The translations under genes were made by a program, and so were the position numbers. The notes under the pieces were generated by a model, which was not told the DNA's origin, searched no databases, and saw only the letters and a program-made list of their open reading frames with translations. Positions 1-5,887 of a stretch of 5,887 nucleotides of DNA are shown here, piece by piece (position 1 is the stretch's first letter; each line of letters opens with the position of its first letter). Location: positions 1 to 5,887 of the forward strand of contig JAUWAH010000171.1 in the NCBI GenBank assembly GCA_030602145.1, written 5' to 3'. Origin of the DNA: Desulfobulbus sp. (GTDB lineage Bacteria; Desulfobacterota; Desulfobulbia; Desulfobulbales; Desulfobulbaceae).

Positions 1-227
1 CCTTTCTCGTTGCCCCCGGTCAGAATGGCCAGGACGGCGAGACGGCGGGACTGCGCATCCCGCCGGAGGGCATCCAACTCGACCAGTTGATCCGCGACCT
101 GATCGTTCAGGCGCTGGAGATGAGCGGCGCCAACAAAAGCCGCGCTGCCAAGCTGCTCGGCATTTCCCGGCCGACGCTCATCTATCGCATCGAAAAACAC
201 GGCATTGAGATAGACCAGAACCGCTGA
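1..227 (+). CDS. Sigma-54-dependent transcriptional activator, C-terminal part (Fis-type HTH), truncated at the window edge
   Basis: The reading frame is open from the left edge (first whole codon at position 3) to a TGA at 225-227, giving 74 residues. The last 45 or so residues form a Fis/NtrC-type DNA-binding domain: a helix containing LIRDLIVQALEMSGANKSRA, then AAKLLGISRPTLIYRIEKHGI, which is the helix-turn-helix. This domain is the usual C-terminus of bacterial enhancer-binding proteins that open sigma-54 RNA polymerase complexes. The central AAA+ ATPase and the sensory N-terminus lie outside the window, so the signal cannot be inferred. The protein ends 63 bases before the first of two palindromic sites and about 245 bases before a -24/-12 promoter on the same strand. 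It is therefore the natural candidate regulator of the downstream genes. Family assignment is strong. The target assignment is inference from position. Confidence 0.88.
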   Translation, partial: FLVAPGQNGQDGETAGLRIPPEGIQLDQLIRDLIVQALEMSGANKSRAAKLLGISRPTLIYRIEKHGIEIDQNR

Positions 228-289
228 GCCCCTCCCCTCCCCCCGACCGAGCAGACAGATGCCATCCGTGTTTCATGCCGTGCAGTCCG

Positions 290-305
290 TGCAGGATATG
301 CTTCA
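290..305. promoter_or_regulatory. Putative enhancer (UAS) site 1 for the adjacent sigma-54 activator
   Basis: TGCAGGATATGCTTCA matches the perfect palindrome at 382-397 at 14 of 16 positions (differences at site positions 6 and 14). Its centre lies about 200 bp upstream of the predicted transcription start, within the normal range for enhancer-binding proteins. It overlaps the end of a short direct repeat, CCGTGCAG at 278-285 and again at 287-294. Binding by the neighbouring activator is inferred. Confidence 0.6.
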
Positions 306-364
306 TGGTGCTCAACAGGACCTTTCCACGGCATTCTTTGCTTCTTTTCCTCCAAAGAGCCCCC

Positions 365-440
365 GGTCACTTTGCGGTTGATGCAGCATATGCTGCACCG
401 GCTGACGAGGCACAGGGGATTCCTTTTCCGTGAAGTGACC
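365..440. repeat. Inverted repeat flanking UAS site 2
   Basis: GGTCACTTTGCGG at 365-377 is mirrored by CCGTGAAGTGACC at 428-440. Eight bases pair perfectly (GGTCACTT/AAGTGACC), followed by two mismatches and three more paired bases. The arms are 50 bp apart and enclose the palindrome at 382-397. This could be a binding-site pair for a second regulator or a looping dimer, or it may be fortuitous. Confidence 0.4.
382..397. promoter_or_regulatory. Putative enhancer (UAS) site 2: perfect 16-bp palindrome
   Basis: TGCAGCATATGCTGCA is a perfect dyad, as expected for a dimer of a Fis-type HTH activator. Its centre is about 110 bp upstream of the predicted start of transcription from the -24/-12 promoter at 473-490, and 92 bp from the centre of the weaker copy at 290-305. 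Position, symmetry and duplication together support an upstream activating sequence. The identity of the bound protein is inference. Confidence 0.7.
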
Positions 441-443
441 ATA

Positions 444-456
444 TATCAATGAGATA
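444..456 (+). promoter_or_regulatory. Putative IHF binding site
   Basis: TATCAATGAGATA fits the IHF consensus WATCAANNNNTTR at all defined positions but one (A for T at position 11). It sits in the only AT-rich tract of the region, between the enhancer sites and the -24/-12 promoter. That is where IHF usually bends DNA to bring the activator to sigma-54 polymerase. Confidence 0.55.
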
Positions 457-472
457 AGATGTCTAGTGCCGG

Positions 473-490
473 TTGGTACGGGGCGTGCAA
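473..490 (+). promoter_or_regulatory. Sigma-54 (-24/-12) promoter
   Basis: TTGGTACGGGGCGTGCAA fits the sigma-54 consensus YTGGCACGRNNNTTGCW with two changes (T for C in the -24 element, G for T in the -12 element). The invariant GG (475-476) and GC (487-488) are separated by exactly 10 bases. Transcription would begin near position 500, leaving a leader of about 120 nt before the hydratase gene at 620. The enhancer copies and IHF-like site upstream, and the sigma-54 activator gene next door, make chance occurrence unlikely. The leader itself shows only a small dyad, GTTGCGCAAC, at 530-539. Confidence 0.8.
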
Positions 491-619
491 TAGCCTGGCG
501 AGAGTGCGACCCACCCGGTCTGCCACCTGGTTGCGCAACACCGCCAGGATCCATTCCCGCCACCGGCACCGCAGCAGGTTGCACGAACCGCTCCGTGGGC
601 ACGCACGAGAGGCGCGGAC

Positions 620-1402
<783 letters not shown>

Positions 1403-1512
1403 AGCCCTCCACGGAGCGGCGGGCAGCCCTTTCAATGTTTCTTGTGGCCGGCCAATTCGGACCAGCCATGCTTTTTATTTGAGACAATCACATCGCAGAG
1501 AAGGAGAACACC

Positions 1513-2688
<1,176 letters not shown>

Positions 2689-2732
2689 ATTCTCCGAAAT
2701 CGCTCGTTCTTGCCGGCAGGCGGAAAGCGAAA

Positions 2733-2755
2733 CCGGGGTGAAATAATCTCCCCGG
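2733..2755 (+). repeat. Hairpin CCGGGG/CCCCGG downstream of thiolase
   Basis: A perfect 6-bp GC stem (2733-2738 with 2750-2755) encloses an 11-nt loop, TGAAATAATCT. No T-run follows, so it is not a standard intrinsic terminator. It precedes the periodic box-plus-hairpin array. It may protect the 3' end of the upstream message or be part of the array. Confidence 0.45.
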
Positions 2756-2771
2756 GCCGGGATGGCAGTAA

Positions 2772-2977
2772 GGAGAACACAAGGGGCCTCTCTCGCGGAG
2801 AGATTTCTTTGCTGCCGTTCCGGCCCACAGGAGAACGACCAGCGTCCGGATGGGACGCGGTGCATCAACAACAGCCAACAGAGGAGGGAGAGAACCCGGC
2901 GGCAGGCTCAAATAACCCGGCCTGCCACGTCGTCTTTGAGGAGGAAGGAGAACTACGGGTTCCGCCTTGGTGCGGAA
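2772..2977 (+). repeat. Array of four ~58-bp units, each a GGAGAAC box followed by a hairpin
   Basis: GGAGAAC occurs at 2772-2778, 2830-2836 and 2947-2953. A one-base variant, AGAGAAC, is at 2889-2895. Start-to-start spacings are 58, 59 and 58. Each box is followed within 6-10 nt by a perfect stem: TCTCTC/GAGAGA (2789-2803), GCGTCC/GGACGC (2842-2858), GGCAGGC/GCCTGCC (2901-2926) and TTCCGC/GCGGAA (2960-2977). The stem sequences differ, so pairing rather than sequence recurs. A fifth purine-rich box, AAAGGAGAG at 3006-3014, is the ribosome-binding site of the transporter gene. The period is not a multiple of three, and the region shows no convincing protein. Function is unknown. Possibilities are a structured leader, a small RNA with repeated GGA motifs, or coincidence in purine-rich DNA. 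Confidence 0.5.
2789..2810 (+). terminator. Possible intrinsic terminator after thiolase
   Basis: A perfect 6-bp stem, TCTCTC/GAGAGA, with a GCG loop (2789-2803) runs directly into TTTCTTT (2804-2810). The stem is only half GC and the T-tract is interrupted, so termination could be partial. It lies 100 bases after the thiolase stop and coincides with the first hairpin of the periodic array. Confidence 0.4.
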
Positions 2978-3005
2978 ACAACGAATCAACACGAATTATC
3001 AAGGG

Positions 3006-3014
3006 AAAGGAGAG
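3006..3014 (+). promoter_or_regulatory. Ribosome-binding site that fixes the transporter start
   Basis: AAAGGAGAG lies 9-18 bases before the ATG at 3024. Start codons further upstream in the same frame (TTG at 2967, GTG at 2970) fall inside a hairpin and would add a polar stretch before the first membrane helix. The ATG at 3024 is therefore preferred. Confidence 0.7.
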
Positions 3015-3023
3015 AAGAATTCT

Positions 3024-4232
3024 ATGGAATCGACAGGCAATCGTGTACTGATCCTTGCCGCCGGTATGCTGGTGATGCTGTGTTCGGGCGCCGTGTATAT
3101 CTGGGGCGTCTTTCAAGGGCCGCTGGTCAAAATGTTTTCGTGGTCGCAGGCGTCGACGGCATTCACCTTTTCGTTGACCCTGGGAATATTCGGATTGGGC
3201 ACCGTTGTCGGTGGGCGCATCGTCGACAAGTTCGGACCTCGGGAGGTAACGGCCGTCGGTGGCCTCCTGATCGGCGGCGGCGTCTACCTCGCCAGTCTGA
3301 TCAATGCCGACCGGATCTGGCTTCTTTGGTTGTCCTATGGCGCCATGATGGGCTTTGGGGTGGGCATGATCTACACCCCGATCATCGCCTGCCTGTCCCG
3401 ATGGTATCCCGACAAAAAAGGCATGATCACCGGCCTGGTGGTCAGCTCGCTGGGGGCCGGCGGGCTGGTCTTCACTCCGATCGCCAAGGGGCTGGTCACC
3501 GGATACGGCGTCTTGGGCACCTTTTCCATCATGGGGATCCTGTTCGGTCTCCTGGTTGTCGGTTCCGCCTTTTTTCTGAAAAATCCACCGGAGAATTATA
3601 AGCCTGTCGGTTGGACCCCGCCGGCAGCAGGCTCCGCCGCCGCCACGGTGAGAAACTATCCTCCCTCTGTCATGCTGATGACACCGCAGTTCTATGCCTT
3701 GGCCATCATCCTGCTGATCGGGACCATGTCCGGACTGATGGTCATTCCTTTCGGTAAAATTCTTGCCGCCCAGGCAGGGCTTTCCGACACGATCGCCACC
3801 TCGGCGATCATGCTGATTTCCATCGGCAATGCCGCCGGCCGGTTCATCTGGGGTGCAACCTCCGACAAGCTGGGCCGCCTGAAGACCATCATGGTTATCC
3901 TCTGCATTTCAGGCACGACCATGCTGTTTCTCAATCAGTTGACGGGGATTGCCTCCCTGGTGGGTATCGGCATCGTTGCCTTCTGTTACGGCGGCATCCT
4001 TGGGACCATGCCGGCCACCACCGCAGACTTCTTCGGCCCCAAGAACCTCGGTATGAACTATGGTCTGCTGCTTCTGGCCTTCAGCACCTCGGCCATCGGT
4101 GCACCGAGTGTCGCCGGCATGGCCAAGGATGCCACCGGCGACTTCAAGACAGCGTTTCTCATCGGCGGTATTTCCTGTCTTGTCGCCCTGGCCATCGCCT
4201 TCTTCACCAAGCCGCCCGCTGCCAGGGAATAA
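3024..4232 (+). CDS. MFS transporter of the oxalate/formate antiporter (OFA) type
   Basis: This 402-residue, strongly hydrophobic protein fits a 12-helix major facilitator in the inner membrane. The first helix (about residues 8-29) contains SGAVYIWGVF, typical of OxlT-like transporters. The MFS loop motif GGRIVDKFGPRE is at 63-74, and the matching motif of the second half, GRFIWGATSDKLGR, is at 272-285. RWYPDKKGMITGLVVSSLGAGG (126-147) and ADFFGPKNLGMNYGL (334-348) are characteristic OFA segments. A polar linker around 186-215 joins the two halves. OFA members move small carboxylates, by exchange or with protons. The substrate here is unknown, but the setting among acyl-CoA enzymes points to uptake of the organic acid that is activated and oxidised by the neighbours. 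It lies 335 bases after the thiolase and may have its own transcript or post-transcriptional control. Confidence 0.87.
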   Translation: MESTGNRVLILAAGMLVMLCSGAVYIWGVFQGPLVKMFSWSQASTAFTFSLTLGIFGLGTVVGGRIVDKFGPREVTAVGGLLIGGGVYLASLINADRIWLLWLSYGAMMGFGVGMIYTPIIACLSRWYPDKKGMITGLVVSSLGAGGLVFTPIAKGLVTGYGVLGTFSIMGILFGLLVVGSAFFLKNPPENYKPVGWTPPAAGSAAATVRNYPPSVMLMTPQFYALAIILLIGTMSGLMVIPFGKILAAQAGLSDTIATSAIMLISIGNAAGRFIWGATSDKLGRLKTIMVILCISGTTMLFLNQLTGIASLVGIGIVAFCYGGILGTMPATTADFFGPKNLGMNYGLLLLAFSTSAIGAPSVAGMAKDATGDFKTAFLIGGISCLVALAIAFFTKPPAARE

Positions 4233-4245
4233 CCAGCATGGCTGG
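4233..4245 (+). repeat. Small hairpin immediately after the transporter stop codon
   Basis: CCAGCATGGCTGG forms a 5-bp stem (CCAGC/GCTGG) with an ATG loop, starting on the base after the TAA. No T-tract follows. It may stabilise the 3' end or be a weak, Rho-assisted stop. Confidence 0.3.
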
Positions 4246-4284
4246 CCTGCATTGGCCTGCGACAACGATCAATAAATGGGCTGT

Positions 4285-4305
4285 GCTCCGGCATGGCAAC
4301 GGAGC
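4285..4305 (+). repeat. Hairpin GCTCCG/CGGAGC in the transporter-dehydrogenase gap
   Basis: A perfect 6-bp stem (4285-4290 with 4300-4305) has a 9-nt loop, GCATGGCAA. It lies between the small hairpin at 4233-4245 and the large inverted repeat at 4346-4378. No T-run follows. Confidence 0.35.
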
Positions 4306-4345
4306 CGGAACCAGCAACGTTTAGGGAAAGAACGGTTCGGCCGGA

Positions 4346-4378
4346 CCATGCCAGCCTCCTGTGCGCAGGCTGGCATGG
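4346..4378. repeat. Perfect 12-bp inverted repeat upstream of the acyl-CoA dehydrogenase
   Basis: CCATGCCAGCCT (4346-4357) and AGGCTGGCATGG (4367-4378) are exact reverse complements, separated by 9 nt (CCTGTGCGC). As RNA this is a very stable stem-loop. As DNA it could be an operator. There is no T-tract on either side, so a canonical intrinsic terminator is unlikely on either strand. It lies about 80 bases before the dehydrogenase start, where it could act as a processing signal, attenuator or repressor site. Confidence 0.65.
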
Positions 4379-4444
4379 CGGCACATCGGAGACGATGAGC
4401 GATCCCGGAGTACACACACAAGCACGATGTGACACGATAACAAG

Positions 4445-4450
4445 AAGGAG
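4445..4450 (+). promoter_or_regulatory. Ribosome-binding site that fixes the acyl-CoA dehydrogenase start
   Basis: AAGGAG ends 5 bases before the ATG at 4456. An in-frame GTG at 4450 overlaps this element and cannot be the start if the element is used. The protein therefore begins MNLDLTEEQ. Confidence 0.8.
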
Positions 4451-4455
4451 TGGGT

Positions 4456-5616
4456 ATGAATCTTGATTTAACCGAAGAACAAAAACTGATCCAGGAGACG
4501 GCCCGCGATTTTGCCAAAGCCGAACTGGAACCGGTGGCCGCCAAGCTCGACCAGGAGAAGGACCGTGAAACCCTGCTGGCCGGCCTGAAGAAGCTGGCCG
4601 AGCTTGGGTTCATGGGCCTCAATGTCCGGGAGGAGTACGGCGGCTCCGAGGCGGGGGTGATCGCCTTCAGCCTTGCCATGACCGAGATAGCCCGGGCCTG
4701 CGCCTCGACGGCGGTGACGGTGTCGGTGAACAACATGGTCTGCGAGGTAATCCAGGCCATCGGCAGCGAGGACCAGAAAAAACACTATATCCCCAAAATC
4801 TGTTCGGGCGAGTATGCCGCCGGTTCCTTCGGCCTGACCGAGAACTGCGCCGGTTCCGATCCGTCGGGGATGTGCACCACGGCAACCAAGGACGGCGATT
4901 TCTATGTCTTGAACGGCTCCAAGATCTTCATCACCAGCGCCCCTTATGCCGGGGTGTTCGTCGTCTGGGCGGTGACCGACAAGGAGGCGCCGCGGGGCAA
5001 GGGTATCAGTTGCTTTCTGGTCGAGGCCGGCACACCGGGCCTGACCATCGGCAAGGAAGAGCACAAGATGGGCCAGCATGCCTCGGCCACCAATGAGCTG
5101 GTCTTCGACAACTGCCGCATCCCGACCTCGGCCCTGATGGGCAAGCTCAACGACGGCTTCCGCATCGCTGTGGCCGAACTGGCCGGCGGCCGGATCGGCA
5201 TCGGCTCGCTGGGCTTGGGCATTGGCCTTGCGGCCATGGACCACGCCACCCGCTACGCCAGCGAACGTCAACAATTTTGCCAGAAGATCAGCAATTTCCA
5301 GGCAATTCAGTGGATGATCGCCGATTCCTACACCGAGTTGGAGGCGGCCCGGCTGCTGCTGATGAACGCCGCCTTCCGCAAGGAGCAGGGAAAGCCCTTT
5401 GCCAAGGAGGCTTCCATGGCCAAGATGTATGCCACCGAGAGTGCCAACCGGGCTTGCTACAACGCCCTGCAGATGCTGGGCGGCTACGGCTATACCCAGG
5501 ATTTTCCCATCGAACGCTACGCCCGCGATGTGCGCATCACCACCATCTATGAGGGCACCAGTGAAATCCAACGCCTGATCATTTCCCGCGAGATTCTCCG
5601 GGAACTGTCGGCCTGA
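4456..5616 (+). CDS. Acyl-CoA dehydrogenase (short-chain/butyryl-type, FAD-dependent)
   Basis: This 386-residue protein is a complete acyl-CoA dehydrogenase of the usual length. It should oxidise a saturated acyl-CoA to the trans-2-enoyl-CoA, passing electrons from FAD to electron-transfer flavoprotein. The N-terminal helical domain starts LTEEQKLIQETARDFA (5-20). The FAD/substrate segment FGLTENCAGSDPSG is at 125-138, where most family members read TEP. The core beta-domain ends near residue 230. The C-terminal helical domain holds RQQFCQKISNFQAIQ (271-285), the flavin-contacting LGGYGYTQDFPIERYARDVR (341-360) and the catalytic base Glu366 in IYEGTSEIQR. That position matches the short/medium-chain class rather than isovaleryl- or long-chain enzymes. 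Its product is the substrate of the hydratase encoded at 620-1402. It is followed after 17 bases by the CoA-transferase gene, so the two are almost certainly co-transcribed. Exact substrate is unknown. Confidence 0.93.
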   Translation: MNLDLTEEQKLIQETARDFAKAELEPVAAKLDQEKDRETLLAGLKKLAELGFMGLNVREEYGGSEAGVIAFSLAMTEIARACASTAVTVSVNNMVCEVIQAIGSEDQKKHYIPKICSGEYAAGSFGLTENCAGSDPSGMCTTATKDGDFYVLNGSKIFITSAPYAGVFVVWAVTDKEAPRGKGISCFLVEAGTPGLTIGKEEHKMGQHASATNELVFDNCRIPTSALMGKLNDGFRIAVAELAGGRIGIGSLGLGIGLAAMDHATRYASERQQFCQKISNFQAIQWMIADSYTELEAARLLLMNAAFRKEQGKPFAKEASMAKMYATESANRACYNALQMLGGYGYTQDFPIERYARDVRITTIYEGTSEIQRLIISREILRELSA

Positions 5617-5633
5617 ACCGCAAGGAGGAACGC

Positions 5634-5887
5634 ATGAGCACGGACAAACGCATCACCCTGCAGCAGGCGGCCGAATTGGTTAAAAACGGCTCCAGCCTCA
5701 CCTTTTCCGGTTTCACCATCTGGCGGCGGCCCTTTGCCGTCATCTTCGAACTGATCCGCCAGCAGAAGCGCGGCCTGCACCTGATCGAGGTCAACGGCGG
5801 ACCCCAGACCGAGTTTCTGGTCGGCGCCGGCTGCGTCGATATCTGGGAGTCGTGCTGGGTCGGCCATGAACTGTACGGCAAGTACGG
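5634..5887 (+). CDS. CoA-transferase alpha subunit (glutaconate CoA-transferase GctA-like), N-terminal part, cut by the window edge
   Basis: The frame opens with ATG at 5634 behind a strong AAGGAGG (5622-5628) and runs uninterrupted to the right edge, giving 84 residues. The start TLQQAAELVKNGSSLTFSGF (from residue 8) is the typical N-terminus of class I CoA-transferase alpha subunits, with the gly-rich turn after the first strand. The segments RRPFAVIFELIRQ, NGGPQTEFLVGAGCVD and CWVGHELYGKYG resemble the glutaconate CoA-transferase branch more than the acetoacetate branch. Such enzymes transfer CoA from acetyl-CoA or another donor to a carboxylic acid. The beta subunit, which carries the catalytic glutamate, would be expected next but is outside the window. 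The link to the acyl-CoA dehydrogenase just upstream suggests it activates the acid oxidised by this cluster. Specificity for glutaconate itself is not shown. Confidence 0.85.
   Translation, partial: MSTDKRITLQQAAELVKNGSSLTFSGFTIWRRPFAVIFELIRQQKRGLHLIEVNGGPQTEFLVGAGCVDIWESCWVGHELYGKY

Noticed and set aside
1403..1512. Separate promoter or terminator between hydratase and thiolase genes
   Set aside because: No GG-N10-GC element, convincing -35/-10 pair or hairpin with T-run was found. The only structure is the 10-bp palindrome TGGCCGGCCA at 1445-1454, which is too short to interpret.
2772..2977. CRISPR array reading of the 58-bp periodic boxes
   Set aside because: The recurring element is only 7 bases, the intervals are structured and not spacer-like, and no repeat of 20 bases or more exists. 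No cas gene is in the window.
2710..3051. Possible 113-residue protein in the thiolase-transporter gap
   Set aside because: It has no ribosome-binding site of its own, is rich in G/E/P/R with no domain, and overlaps the transporter start. The 58-bp period of the DNA does not preserve a reading frame.
4246..4284. Possible sigma-70 promoter (TTGGCC ... TAAATG) upstream of the acyl-CoA dehydrogenase
   Set aside because: The elements match poorly and the spacing is about 15 bases, shorter than the usual 16-18. It also lies some 170 bases from the gene.
4468..5571. Long open frame on the minus strand opposite the acyl-CoA dehydrogenase (367 residues)
   Set aside because: It lies wholly within a clear acyl-CoA dehydrogenase gene and has no recognisable family features, so it is a codon-bias shadow.

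Overview
The window carries part of a catabolic gene cluster in GC-rich (roughly 60%) bacterial DNA, with every gene on the + strand. The gene set is a sigma-54 activator, an enoyl-CoA hydratase, a thiolase, an OFA-type carboxylate transporter, an acyl-CoA dehydrogenase and a GctA-like CoA-transferase. This suggests an anaerobic acid-oxidising bacterium, most plausibly a Desulfobacterota/deltaproteobacterial sulfate reducer or syntroph. That taxonomic guess comes from gene content and style, not from a marker gene.

Layout: 1-227 is the C-terminal end of a sigma-54-dependent activator with a Fis-type helix-turn-helix. 228-619 is a control region with a complete sigma-54 enhancer layout: two copies of a 16-bp palindromic site (290-305 and 382-397), an IHF-like site (444-456) and a -24/-12 promoter (473-490). 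It is followed by a leader of about 120 nt. 620-1402 encodes an enoyl-CoA hydratase and 1513-2688 a thiolase. 2689-3023 is non-coding and unusually structured: a GGAGAAC box recurs about every 58 bp and each copy is followed by a hairpin. 3024-4232 encodes a 12-TM transporter. 4233-4455 is a second gap with several hairpins, including a perfect 12-bp inverted repeat. 4456-5616 encodes an acyl-CoA dehydrogenase, and 5634 to the edge is the start of a CoA-transferase alpha subunit.

Inferred pathway: the transporter brings in a carboxylate, the CoA-transferase activates it, the dehydrogenase makes the enoyl-CoA (electrons to ETF), the hydratase adds water, and the thiolase cleaves the 3-ketoacyl-CoA. 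A 3-hydroxyacyl-CoA dehydrogenase is not in the window. The substrate cannot be read from the sequence. The activator next door probably switches the cluster on from the sigma-54 promoter when substrate is present.

The enzymes belong to known families. The parts most worth a second look are the enhancer architecture and the 58-bp periodic hairpin array.
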